64,000 nt of DNA from Jannaschia sp. GRR-S6-38 (GTDB lineage Bacteria > Pseudomonadota > Alphaproteobacteria > Rhodobacterales > Rhodobacteraceae), in NCBI RefSeq assembly GCF_029853695.1, contig NZ_CP122537.1, positions 2,873,501 to 2,937,500 on the forward strand, written 5' to 3'. Below the pieces are notes generated by a model. That model saw only the letters and a program-made list of their open reading frames with translations. It searched no databases and was not told where the DNA came from. Shown one piece after another: positions 35,995 through 44,468 of the stretch. Both the position numbers and the translations under genes were made by a program. The first letter of the stretch is position 1, and every line of letters begins with the position of its first letter.

Positions 35995-36854
35995 GCGCCG
36001 AAAACGACGAGATCGAGGACAGCTCCGCCCCCCTGATCGAACATCTCGCGGAGCTGCGCACGCGCCTGATCCGCTCCGTCATCGCTTTCCTGATCGCGAT
36101 GATCGCCTGCTTCACCGTGGCCGAGCCGATCCTGAACTTCCTCGCCCAGCCCATCGCCGAGGTGCTGCGCGCGCGGGGCGAGAGCCCGCAGTTGATCTTC
36201 ACCGCCCCGCAGGAGAAGTTCTTCGTCCTGATCCGGATCTCGGTGATCTTCGGCATCGGTCTCAGCTTCCCGGTGATCGCGCATCAGCTCTGGCGCTTCG
36301 TGGCGCCCGGGCTCTACCGCTCCGAGAAGAACGCCTTCCTGCCCTTCATCGTCGCCTCGCCCGCCCTGTTCCTTCTGGGCGCGGCCTTTGCGCATTACGT
36401 GGTCACGCCGCTGGCGATGAACTTCTTCATCGGCTTCTCGGACGCGATCCCGGCGCTCGTGAACATCCTGTCGGGGCAGGAGCCGGTGGGCGTCGTCGAG
36501 AACCAGGAACTGCGCACGGTCTTCCTCGGCTCGGTGCGCGAGTCGCTGGACCTGTCGCTGAAATTCATCTTCGCCTTCGGCCTGTGCTTCCAGCTTCCGG
36601 TTTTGCTGACGCTGATGGGCATGGCCGGCCTCGTCTCCGCCGAGGGGCTGGGCAACGTCCGCAAATACGCCGTCGTGGGCATCCTTGTGCTGGCCGCGCT
36701 GGTCACGCCGCCCGACGTGATCACCCAGGTGATCCTCTTCGTGGTGGTCTACGGTCTTTACGAAGTGTCGATCCAGCTCGTGCGCGTCGTGGAACGACGC
36801 CGCGAGAAGCGCCTGCGCGCCGAGGGGGTGCTGGACGAGGACGAGACGCTTTGA
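35991..36854 (+). CDS. tatC: Twin-arginine translocase subunit TatC
   Basis: A 287-residue six-helix membrane protein, the core of the Tat receptor. Conserved segments are LIEHLAELRTRLIRS, FFVLIRISVIFGIGLSFPVIAHQLWRF split over the first loop, and LTPPD-like VTPPDVITQ near helix 5. The gene is followed by an ATPase gene whose TTG start overlaps this stop. Confidence 0.97.
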   Translation: MSAENDEIEDSSAPLIEHLAELRTRLIRSVIAFLIAMIACFTVAEPILNFLAQPIAEVLRARGESPQLIFTAPQEKFFVLIRISVIFGIGLSFPVIAHQLWRFVAPGLYRSEKNAFLPFIVASPALFLLGAAFAHYVVTPLAMNFFIGFSDAIPALVNILSGQEPVGVVENQELRTVFLGSVRESLDLSLKFIFAFGLCFQLPVLLTLMGMAGLVSAEGLGNVRKYAVVGILVLAALVTPPDVITQVILFVVVYGLYEVSIQLVRVVERRREKRLRAEGVLDEDETL

Positions 36855-37678
36855 GCGACGAGCTCTCGCGCATCGCCGCCGCGCTGGACCGCCTCGCGCC
36901 GGCCCCCGCGCCCCCGCCGGACTGGTCCGCCTCCGCCTTCGTCTGGGACACCGAGCCCGACCGGCTGGAGCCGGTGGCGCGGGTCAATCGCGTGCCGCTG
37001 CACCTGCTGGTGGGCATCGATCGCGCGCGCGACACGCTTCTGGACAACACGCGCCGGTTCGCCGACGGCCTGCCGGCCAACAACGCGCTTCTCTGGGGCG
37101 CGCGGGGAATGGGAAAGTCGAGCCTCGTCAAGGCCGTGCATGGTGAACTTGAGGCGACCGGGCTGAAGCTGGTCGAGCTTCAGCGCGAGGATATCCACAC
37201 CGTCGGCCGGCTTCTGGCCATGCTGGCCCGGACGTCGCACCGCTTCGTGCTCTACTGCGACGACCTGAGCTTCAGCCATGACGACGCGGCCTACAAATCG
37301 CTCAAGGCGGTGCTCGATGGCGGCGTGGCCGGTCGGCCGGACAACGTGGTGTTCTACGCGACCTCGAACCGTCGCCACCTGATGCCGCGCGACATGATCG
37401 AGAACGAACGCTCCAGCGCGATCAGCCCGGCCGAGGCGGTCGAGGAGAAGGTCTCGCTCTCGGATCGCTTCGGGCTGTGGCTCGGGTTCCACCCCTGCGA
37501 TCAGGACGCCTATCTCGCGATGATCCGCGGCTATTGCGACGCATACGGGATCCCCATCTCCGACGCGGAGCTGCGCGCCGAGGCGGTGGAGTGGCAGGCG
37601 ACGCGCGGGTCGCGGTCGGGCCGGGTGGCCTGGCAGTTCTTCACCGACCTTGCGGGGCGCCGCGGCGTCCGGGTGTGA
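36851..37678 (+). CDS. DUF815-like P-loop ATPase
   Basis: A 275-residue AAA-type protein: Walker A LLWGARGMGKSSLVKAV (about residues 78-94), Walker B VLYCDDLSFSHDD, then VVFYATSNRRHLMPRD, matching the DUF815 family. The likely start is TTG at 36851, overlapping the tatC stop (TTGA), with no better site nearby. Function is not established; coupling to tatC is the main clue. Confidence 0.9.
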   Translation: MSDELSRIAAALDRLAPAPAPPPDWSASAFVWDTEPDRLEPVARVNRVPLHLLVGIDRARDTLLDNTRRFADGLPANNALLWGARGMGKSSLVKAVHGELEATGLKLVELQREDIHTVGRLLAMLARTSHRFVLYCDDLSFSHDDAAYKSLKAVLDGGVAGRPDNVVFYATSNRRHLMPRDMIENERSSAISPAEAVEEKVSLSDRFGLWLGFHPCDQDAYLAMIRGYCDAYGIPISDAELRAEAVEWQATRGSRSGRVAWQFFTDLAGRRGVRV

Positions 37679-37784
37679 TTGTTTCCACCGGGCGGGTCCG
37701 GATCGGCCTTTTCAACGCAAATCGCGCGGCATAGGGTTCGCGTCGGAAAGGCTCCGCGAAGGGGCCGCCAACAGGGAGATAACC

Positions 37785-38975
37785 ATGAAGAAGTTTCTGC
37801 TGGCCTCGGCCGCGACCCTCGTCACGACCGCGGCCTTCGCCGATGCGCATTCGCCGGTCAAGCTGGGCGTGATCCTGGGCTTCACCGGCCCGCTTGAATC
37901 GCTGGCGCCGGGCATGGCGCAAGGCGCCGAGATGGCCATGACCGAGGTGACCGAGGCGGGCACGCTGCTCGACGGCACGGCGATCGAGCCGGTCCGGGGC
38001 GACTCGACCTGCGTCGACGCCGCGGCCGCGACCTCCGCCGCCGAGCGTCTGGTGACCTCGGACGGCGTCGCGGGCATCGTGGGCGCCGATTGCTCGGGCG
38101 TCACGGGCTCGATTCTGCAGAATGTCGCGCTGCCCAACGGCGTCGTGATGGTCTCGCCCTCGGCCACCAGCCCGGGCCTGACCACGGCCGAGGATGACGG
38201 CCTGTTCTTCCGCACCTCGCCGTCGGATGCCCGCCAGGGCGTCATCGTGACCAACATCCTTCAGGAGAAGGGCGTCCAGGAAATCGCGCTGACCTACACC
38301 AACAACGACTACGGCAAGGGTCTGGCCGACGCGATCGAGAAGGAATTCACCGATGCCGGCGGCACCGTGACCATCTCGGCGGCGCATGAGGACGGCAAGG
38401 CCGACTACTCGGCCGAAGTCGGCGCGCTGTCGGCGGCGGGCGGCGAAGTGCTGGTCGTTGCGGGCTACGTGGACCAGGGCGGCTCGGGCATCGTGCGCGC
38501 GGCGCTGGATTCGGGCGCCTTCGACACGTTCTACTTCCCCGACGGCATGGTCAGCCAGGCGCTGATCGACAATTTCGGCTCCGAGATCGACGGCTCCTAC
38601 GGCGCCAATCCGGGCACCGACAGCCCCGGCGCCCAGCGCTACCAGGACATGGCGTCCGAGGCCGGCTATGACGGCACCTCGCCCTTCTCGGCCGAGGCCT
38701 ATGACGCCGCGGCCCTGATCATGCTGGCCATGCAGGCGGCGGGATCGACCGATCCGGCGGCCTACAAGGAGCACGTGATGCACGTGGCCAACGCCCCCGG
38801 CGAGGAGATTCTGCCCGGCGATTTGGCCCGCGGCCTGCAGATCATCGCGGATGGCGGCGATGTCGATTATGTCGGCGCCTCGGCGGTCGAGCTGATCGGC
38901 CCCGGCGAGTCGGCCGGCAACTATCGCGAGATCGCCATCGAAGGCGGCGAGCTGGTGGTGACCGGCTACCGCTGA
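37785..38975 (+). CDS. livK: Branched-chain amino acid-type ABC substrate-binding protein
   Basis: A 396-residue periplasmic receptor: signal peptide (MKKFLLASAATLVTTAAFA), then VKLGVILGFTGPLESLAPGM, SPSATSPGLT and a type I two-lobe periplasmic-binding fold. Two cysteines (STCVDAA and ADCSGVTG) likely form the family disulfide. The ATG follows AGGGAGATAACC. It heads a five-component HAAT operon; the substrate could be an amino acid, amide or other polar compound. Confidence 0.94.
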   Translation: MKKFLLASAATLVTTAAFADAHSPVKLGVILGFTGPLESLAPGMAQGAEMAMTEVTEAGTLLDGTAIEPVRGDSTCVDAAAATSAAERLVTSDGVAGIVGADCSGVTGSILQNVALPNGVVMVSPSATSPGLTTAEDDGLFFRTSPSDARQGVIVTNILQEKGVQEIALTYTNNDYGKGLADAIEKEFTDAGGTVTISAAHEDGKADYSAEVGALSAAGGEVLVVAGYVDQGGSGIVRAALDSGAFDTFYFPDGMVSQALIDNFGSEIDGSYGANPGTDSPGAQRYQDMASEAGYDGTSPFSAEAYDAAALIMLAMQAAGSTDPAAYKEHVMHVANAPGEEILPGDLARGLQIIADGGDVDYVGASAVELIGPGESAGNYREIAIEGGELVVTGYR

Positions 38976-38995
38976 GCGGCGGCCGAACGGCAATC

Positions 38996-39027
38996 GGACG
39001 GCCCCGGCACATTGCCGGGGCCGTTCC
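38996..39027 (+). other. Intercistronic hairpin after livK
   Basis: CGGCCCCGGCA (38999-39009) and TGCCGGGGCCG (39013-39023) form a perfect 11-bp stem with a 3-base loop, extendable outward; TTCC follows. Such hairpins after a binding-protein gene usually protect its mRNA or partly terminate, raising receptor over transporter levels. Confidence 0.7.
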
Positions 39028-39044
39028 AGTAAGGGGGACGGGGA

Positions 39045-39836
39045 ATGATCGAGGTTCATGACCTCCATCGCCATTTCGGCGGTTTCCGGGCCGTCGACGG
39101 GGCCACGCTGAAGATCAAGGAAGGCTCGATCACCGGGCTGATCGGTCCCAACGGCGCGGGCAAGACGACGCTGTTCAACGTGATCGCCGGCGTTCTGAAG
39201 CCGACCTCCGGCCGGGTGACCATGGCCGGCCGGGACATCACCGGCCTCCCGCCCCACGACCTGTTCCACATGGGTCTTCTGCGGACCTTCCAGATCGCAC
39301 ATGAATTCAGCTCGATGACGGTGCGCGAGAACCTGATGATGGTCCCGGGCGAGCAGGCGGGCGAGCAGCTCTGGAACACCTGGTTCAAGCGCCGCGCCAT
39401 CGCCGAGGAGGAGCGCCGCCTGGCCGCGAGGGCCGACGAGGTGCTGGATTTCCTGACGATTGCGCATCTGGCCGACGAGAAGGCGGGCAACCTGTCGGGC
39501 GGTCAGAAGAAGCTGCTGGAGCTGGGCCGCACGATGATGGTGGACGCCAAGATCGTCTTCCTCGACGAGGTGGGCGCCGGCGTGAACCGCACGCTTCTCA
39601 ACACCATCGGCGACGCGATCCTGCGCCTCAACAAGGAGCGCGGCTACACCTTCGTCGTCATCGAGCACGACATGGATTTCATCGGCCGCATCTGCGACCC
39701 GGTCATCTGCATGGCCGAGGGGCACGTGCTGGCCGAGGGCAGCCTGGACGAGATCAAGGCCAATGAGCAGGTGATCGAGGCCTATCTGGGCACCGGGCTG
39801 AAGAACAAGGACCAGCTGGCGGAGACCGGGGCATGA
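39045..39836 (+). CDS. livG: HAAT ABC transporter ATPase (LivG-like)
   Basis: A 263-residue ATPase: Walker A GPNGAGKTT, Q-loop LLRTFQIAHEFSSM, signature NLSGGQKKLLELGR, Walker B AKIVFLDEVGAG, H-loop VVIEHDMDF. The segment VGAGVN replaces the usual P-A-A-G-L-N after Walker B. Its stop overlaps the fused LivF-LivH start by 4 bases. Confidence 0.95.
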   Translation: MIEVHDLHRHFGGFRAVDGATLKIKEGSITGLIGPNGAGKTTLFNVIAGVLKPTSGRVTMAGRDITGLPPHDLFHMGLLRTFQIAHEFSSMTVRENLMMVPGEQAGEQLWNTWFKRRAIAEEERRLAARADEVLDFLTIAHLADEKAGNLSGGQKKLLELGRTMMVDAKIVFLDEVGAGVNRTLLNTIGDAILRLNKERGYTFVVIEHDMDFIGRICDPVICMAEGHVLAEGSLDEIKANEQVIEAYLGTGLKNKDQLAETGA

Positions 39837-41674
39837 GCAAGAACACCTGGCAGGAGGATCGCGGCAACAAGGACCGCTCGATCACCAAGGCCGGCACGGG
39901 GACGATGGGGCAGGGGGTGGCCGCGGGCGCCGATGCCCGGCCCGACATCACCCAGGCCTTCCTGGTGGGCGACGGCATGACCGGCGGCTACGGCAGTGGC
40001 GCGGATATTCTTCACGACTGCACCATCGCTGTGGACCCGGGCGAGATCGCGGTGATCGTGGGCCCCAATGGCGCGGGCAAGTCGACGGCCATGAAGGCCG
40101 TCTTCGGCATGCTGAACCTGCGGAAGGGCGCGGTGCGGCTGGATGGCGAGGATATCTCGGAGCTCAGCCCGCAGGACCGCGTCGGCCGCGGCATGGGCTT
40201 CGTGCCCCAGACCTCGAACATCTTCACCTCGATGACGGTCGAGGAAAATCTCGAGATGGGCGCCTTCATCCGCCGCGACGATTTCAGCGAGACGATGGCC
40301 CAGGTCTACGAACTGTTCCCGATCCTGAAGGAAAAGCGCCGCCAGCCCGCGGGCGAGCTGTCGGGCGGCCAGCGCCAACAGGTCGCCGTGGGCCGCGCGC
40401 TGATGACCAAGCCGAAGGTCCTGATGCTGGACGAGCCGACGGCGGGTGTCTCGCCCATCGTGATGGACGAGCTTTTCGATCGCATCATCGAGGTCAGCCG
40501 AACCGGCATCCCGATCCTGATGGTCGAGCAGAACGCCCGCCAGGCGCTGGAGATCGCCGATCGCGGCTACGTGCTGGTGCAGGGGCGCAACGCGCATACC
40601 GGCACGGGCAAGGAACTCCTCGCGGACGAGCAGGTCCGCCGCAGCTTCCTGGGGGCTGAGACCATGGAACCGCTCAACGCGCTGGTGACCTTCGCGAATT
40701 TCGTCCTGGTGCCCGCGACGGCCTACGGCGCGCAGCTTGCGCTGGGGGCGCTGGGGGTGACGCTGATCTACGGCATCCTGCGCTTTTCCAACTTCGCGCA
40801 TGGCGACACGATGGCCTTCGGCACGACGGCCGTGATCCTGACGACCTGGGGCCTGCAGGCGGCGGGCGTCAGCTTCGGGCCGCTGCCCACGGCCCTGCTG
40901 GCCCTGCCGGTCGGGATCGCGGTGGCGGCGGCGCTGCTGCTGTTCACCGACCGCGTGGTCTATCGCTTCTACCGGGCGAAGAAGGCGGTGCCGGTCACCT
41001 TCGTGATCGCCTCCCTGGGCGTGATGTTCATCTATAACGGCCTGACGCGATTCGTGATCGGACCCGATGACCAGCGCTTCGCCGACGGCGCCCGCTTCCT
41101 GATCTCGGCCCGCGACTTCCGCGAGATGACGGGGCTGGACGAGGGTCTGGCCATCCGGTCGACGCAGGCGATCACGGTGGTCGTCGCGGTGATCGTGGTG
41201 GCACTGCTGTTCTGGTTCCTGAACAAGACGCGGACGGGAAAGTCGATGCGCGCCTATTCCGACAACGAGGATCTGGCGCTCCTGTCGGGCATCAACCCCG
41301 AGCGGGTCGTGGTCATCACCTGGCTGATCGTGGCGGGCCTCGCCACCATCGCGGGCACGCTCTACGGGCTCGACAAGTCGTTCAAGCCCTTCACCTATTT
41401 CCAGCTTCTGCTGCCGATCTTCGCGGCGGCGATCGTGGGCGGGCTGGGCTCGCCGCTGGGCGCCATCGCGGGCGGCTTCGTGATCGCCTTCGCCGAGGTG
41501 ACGATCACCTATCCGCTCAAGAAGGTGCTGGGCTACGCCCTGCCCGAGACGCTGGAGCCCGACGGGCTCGTCCAGCTTCTGTCCACCGACTACAAGTTCG
41601 CGGTCAGCTTCGTGATCCTGCTGATCGTCCTTCTCTTCCGGCCGACGGGCCTCTTCGCGGGGAAATCGGTATGA
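39833..41674 (+). CDS. Fused HAAT ATPase-permease (LivF-LivH)
   Basis: One uninterrupted 613-residue frame with two parts. Residues about 57-275 are a LivF ATPase: Walker A GPNGAGKST (77-85), signature LSGGQ (176-180), Walker B VLMLDEPTAG (196-205). Residues 278-613 are a LivH permease starting MEPLNALVTFANF, with GILRFSNFAHGD and GLGSPLGAIAGGFVI. No stop separates them; the join GAETM carries an ATG at 40664 that could start the permease alone. The first 40 residues are an extra hydrophilic leader unlike LivF. It overlaps livG and livM by 4 bases each. Confidence 0.9.
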   Translation: MSKNTWQEDRGNKDRSITKAGTGTMGQGVAAGADARPDITQAFLVGDGMTGGYGSGADILHDCTIAVDPGEIAVIVGPNGAGKSTAMKAVFGMLNLRKGAVRLDGEDISELSPQDRVGRGMGFVPQTSNIFTSMTVEENLEMGAFIRRDDFSETMAQVYELFPILKEKRRQPAGELSGGQRQQVAVGRALMTKPKVLMLDEPTAGVSPIVMDELFDRIIEVSRTGIPILMVEQNARQALEIADRGYVLVQGRNAHTGTGKELLADEQVRRSFLGAETMEPLNALVTFANFVLVPATAYGAQLALGALGVTLIYGILRFSNFAHGDTMAFGTTAVILTTWGLQAAGVSFGPLPTALLALPVGIAVAAALLLFTDRVVYRFYRAKKAVPVTFVIASLGVMFIYNGLTRFVIGPDDQRFADGARFLISARDFREMTGLDEGLAIRSTQAITVVVAVIVVALLFWFLNKTRTGKSMRAYSDNEDLALLSGINPERVVVITWLIVAGLATIAGTLYGLDKSFKPFTYFQLLLPIFAAAIVGGLGSPLGAIAGGFVIAFAEVTITYPLKKVLGYALPETLEPDGLVQLLSTDYKFAVSFVILLIVLLFRPTGLFAGKSV

Positions 41675-42963
41675 CCATGCGCGCGACGCTTCTCTTCGCC
41701 TTCGTGGTGCTGCTCTTCGTCGGCACCGGGATCGTGCAATCCTGGAACGTGTCGCTGACGATCCTCAACATGGGGCTCGTCAGCGCGATCATGGCGCTCG
41801 GCGTGAACATGCAGTGGGGCTATGCGGGCCTCTTCAATGTGGGGGTCATGGGGTTCGTGGCGCTGGGCGGCCTCGGGGCCGTTCTGGTCTCGATGCCGCC
41901 CAACCCGGAGCATATTGCCGCCGGCGGCCTGCGCGTCGTGGGCGCGTTGATCCTCGGGGCGCTCACCATCGCGGCGGCCATCTTCGCCTGGCGGCGGCTC
42001 AAGACGGCGCGGGGGCTGTCGGTCGTGGCGATCCTCGTGGTGGGCTTTTTCCTCTACCGCGCGCTGCTCGATCCGGGCGTGGCGGCCATCGAGGCCATCG
42101 AGGCGGCCAGCACCGGCAATATCGGCGGGTTGGGCCTGCCGGTCCTGCTGGGCTGGCCGGTCGGCGGCTTGCTGGCGGCGGGCGCGGCCTGGCTGATCGG
42201 CAAGACGGCGCTGGGCCTGCGCTCCGACTACCTGGCCATCGCGACGCTGGGCATCGCCGAGATCATCATCGCGATCCTGAAGAACGAGGATTGGCTGGCA
42301 CGGGGCGTGAAGAACGTCATCGGCGTGCCGCGTCCCGTCCCCTACGAGATCGACCTGCAGAACGATCCCGCCTTCGTCGACCGGATGATCGCCTGGGGCT
42401 TCGACCCGGTCACGGGCTCGACCATCTTCGTGAAGCTCGCCTATGCCGGGCTCTTCCTCGTGATCCTGCTCGGACTTCTGTGGCTGGCGCAGGCCGCGCT
42501 GGCCTCGCCCTGGGGCCGGATGATGCGCGCGATCCGCGACAATGAGGTCGCCGCCGAGGCGATGGGCAAGGACGTCACCGCGCGGCATCTGCAGGTCTTC
42601 ATCCTCGGCAGCGCCGTCTGCGGGCTGGCGGGCGCGATGATGACGACGCTCGACGGGCAGCTCACGCCGGGGACGTACCAGCCGCTGCGCTACACCTTCC
42701 TGATCTGGGTGATGGTGATCGTCGGCGGGTCCGGCAACAATTTCGGCGCCGTCCTGGGCGGCTTCCTCGTCTGGTGGCTCTGGGTCCAGGTCGAGCCGCT
42801 GGGCGCGCTGGCCATGAGCGCGATCACCGCGGGGATGGCCGATGGGAGCTGGCTGAAAGGTCACCTGATCGAGTCGGTGGCGCATATGCGGCTGCTGACC
42901 ATGGGGGTGATCCTGCTGCTGGTCCTGCGCTTCTCGCCCCGGGGGCTGCTTCCGGAACGGTAG
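41671..42963 (+). CDS. livM: HAAT ABC transporter permease (LivM-like)
   Basis: A 430-residue membrane permease, about 90 residues longer than typical LivM because of an additional helical region (about 85-150). Signatures include MALGVNMQWGYAGLFNVGVMGF, SDYLAIATLGIAEI, AIRDNEVAAEAMGKDV and IVGGSGNNFGAVLGG. It ends the operon; a hairpin and GGATATTT element follow. Confidence 0.94.
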   Translation: MTMRATLLFAFVVLLFVGTGIVQSWNVSLTILNMGLVSAIMALGVNMQWGYAGLFNVGVMGFVALGGLGAVLVSMPPNPEHIAAGGLRVVGALILGALTIAAAIFAWRRLKTARGLSVVAILVVGFFLYRALLDPGVAAIEAIEAASTGNIGGLGLPVLLGWPVGGLLAAGAAWLIGKTALGLRSDYLAIATLGIAEIIIAILKNEDWLARGVKNVIGVPRPVPYEIDLQNDPAFVDRMIAWGFDPVTGSTIFVKLAYAGLFLVILLGLLWLAQAALASPWGRMMRAIRDNEVAAEAMGKDVTARHLQVFILGSAVCGLAGAMMTTLDGQLTPGTYQPLRYTFLIWVMVIVGGSGNNFGAVLGGFLVWWLWVQVEPLGALAMSAITAGMADGSWLKGHLIESVAHMRLLTMGVILLLVLRFSPRGLLPER

Positions 42964-43008
42964 GGCCGTGGGGCGCCCCCCGGACCCCCGCCTGCGGCCG
43001 CGACGTCC

Positions 43009-43078
43009 GGCGCCTGCGCTCGGTTCGGCGGGGCCGAGGTGCCGCGCCTCCAGCGGGGATATTTCGGGACCGAAGATG
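43009..43078 (+). repeat. Hairpin plus GGATATTT element downstream of livM
   Basis: An imperfect hairpin (arms 43009-43023 and 43034-43048, core CTCGG/CCGAG) is followed at 43055 by GGGGATATTTCGGGACCGAA. The same order occurs in opposite orientation after ispG. No T-run is present. I read it as a 3'-end or termination element; that is inference. Confidence 0.5.
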
Positions 43079-43187
43079 CGCACGCCCCGACGAGCATGGC
43101 ACCGGGGCGCGTCTTCGGCCACGGTCATCGCCGTCCCCGGCTGTACCGTGCATCCAGTTCGATCGCCGATGGTTAAGGAAGGATGAC

Positions 43188-43247
43188 GGGCCCTCTTTGG
43201 CCTGCAAATATCCTCGAGGGTGTCCGGGGGAGCGAAGCGTCCCCCGG
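43188..43247 (-). repeat. Hairpin plus GGATATTT element downstream of ispG
   Basis: On the minus strand the stem CCGGGGGA/TCCCCCGG (43247-43240, 43231-43224) is followed by GAGGATATTTGCAGGCCAAA (from 43217). It mirrors the element after livM. The 296-base gap 42964-43259 holds these two elements and I see no gene in it. Confidence 0.55.
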
Positions 43248-43259
43248 CCTCGGCATCCG

Positions 43260-44393
43260 TCATTCGGCCGCGGTCTGCTCCGCCGCGTCGCGCGACTCGA
43301 TCTCGGCGGCCTTCTTCTCGACCTGCTCGACGATGTGTTCGATCATGCCGTCATTGCCGAGCTTGTGGCTCTGCTGGCCGGCCAGATACACCATGCCGGC
43401 CCCGTTGCCGCCGCCGGTGAAGCCGACATCGGTCATCAGCGCCTCGCCGGGGCCGTTTACGACGCAGCCGATGATCGACAGGCTCATGGGCGTCTTGATA
43501 TGGGCCAACCGCTCCTCCAGCGCCTCGACGGTCTTGATCACGTCGAAGCCCTGCCGCGCACAGGACGGGCAGGAGATGATGTTCACGCCGCGGTGGCGCA
43601 GGCCCAGCGATTTGAGGATCTCGTAGCCGACGCGGACCTCCTCGACGGGATCGGCCGAGAGGCTGACGCGGATCGTGTCGCCGATGCCCATCCAAAGAAG
43701 GTTGCCCAGGCCGATCGCCGATTTGATCGTGCCCGACATCAGGCCGCCGGCTTCCGTGATCCCGAGATGGATCGGCGCGTCGGTCTGCTCGGCCAGGCCC
43801 TGATAGGCGGCGGCGGCCATGAAGACGTCGGACGCCTTGCAGCTGATCTTGTACTCGTGGAAATCGTTGTCCTCGAGGATGCGGATGTGGTCGAGGCCGC
43901 TCTCGATCATCGCGTCGGGGCAGGGCTCGCCGTATTTGTCGAGCAGGTGCTTCTCCAGCGAGCCCGCGTTGACGCCGATGCGCATGGAGCAGCCGTGATC
44001 GCGGGCGGCGGCGATGACCTCGCGCACGCGATCGGGCTTGCCGATATTGCCGGGGTTGATCCGCAGGCAGGCGGCGCCGGCCTCGGCGGCCTCGATCCCG
44101 CGGCGATAGTGGAAGTGGATATCGGCGACGATCGGGACCGGGCTCTCGGCCACGATCTCCTTCAGGGCCTTCGACGAGGCCTCGTCGGGCACCGACACGC
44201 GGACGATGTCGGCGCCGGCCTCCGCGGCGGCCTGCACCTGCGCCACGGTGCCCGCCACGTCGGTTGTCAGGGTGTTGGTCATGGTCTGCACGCTGATCGG
44301 GGCGTCGCCGCCCACGGGCACGTTGCCCACCATGATCTTGCGGCTGGGGCGGCGGTCGATCTGACGCCAGGGGCGGATCGCGTGGAGCGACAT
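43260..44393 (-). CDS. ispG: 4-hydroxy-3-methylbut-2-enyl diphosphate synthase (flavodoxin/ferredoxin-dependent)
   Basis: A 377-residue [4Fe-4S] enzyme of the MEP isoprenoid pathway converting MEcPP to HMBPP. N-terminal TIM-barrel motifs [15 protein letters not shown] and CLRINPGN are followed by the cluster cysteines in [12 protein letters not shown] and [14 protein letters not shown] chose the ATG at 44393 (MSLHAIRPW). It lies directly downstream of the RodZ-like gene on the minus strand, a pairing common in proteobacteria. Confidence 0.97.
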   Translation of the reverse strand: MSLHAIRPWRQIDRRPSRKIMVGNVPVGGDAPISVQTMTNTLTTDVAGTVAQVQAAAEAGADIVRVSVPDEASSKALKEIVAESPVPIVADIHFHYRRGIEAAEAGAACLRINPGNIGKPDRVREVIAAARDHGCSMRIGVNAGSLEKHLLDKYGEPCPDAMIESGLDHIRILEDNDFHEYKISCKASDVFMAAAAYQGLAEQTDAPIHLGITEAGGLMSGTIKSAIGLGNLLWMGIGDTIRVSLSADPVEEVRVGYEILKSLGLRHRGVNIISCPSCARQGFDVIKTVEALEERLAHIKTPMSLSIIGCVVNGPGEALMTDVGFTGGGNGAGMVYLAGQQSHKLGNDGMIEHIVEQVEKKAAEIESRDAAEQTAAE

Positions 44394-44468
44394 GGATGGG
44401 CCTCGCGGACGGGGTGTCACCCGATAGCTAGGCCCGGTCACGGCGCGGCGCAACCGCGTCGGGGCGCC

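Noticed and set aside
42964..43259. A small gene in the livM-ispG gap
   Set aside because: Frames are short and lack ribosome sites; the hairpin/GGATATTT elements explain the sequence better.
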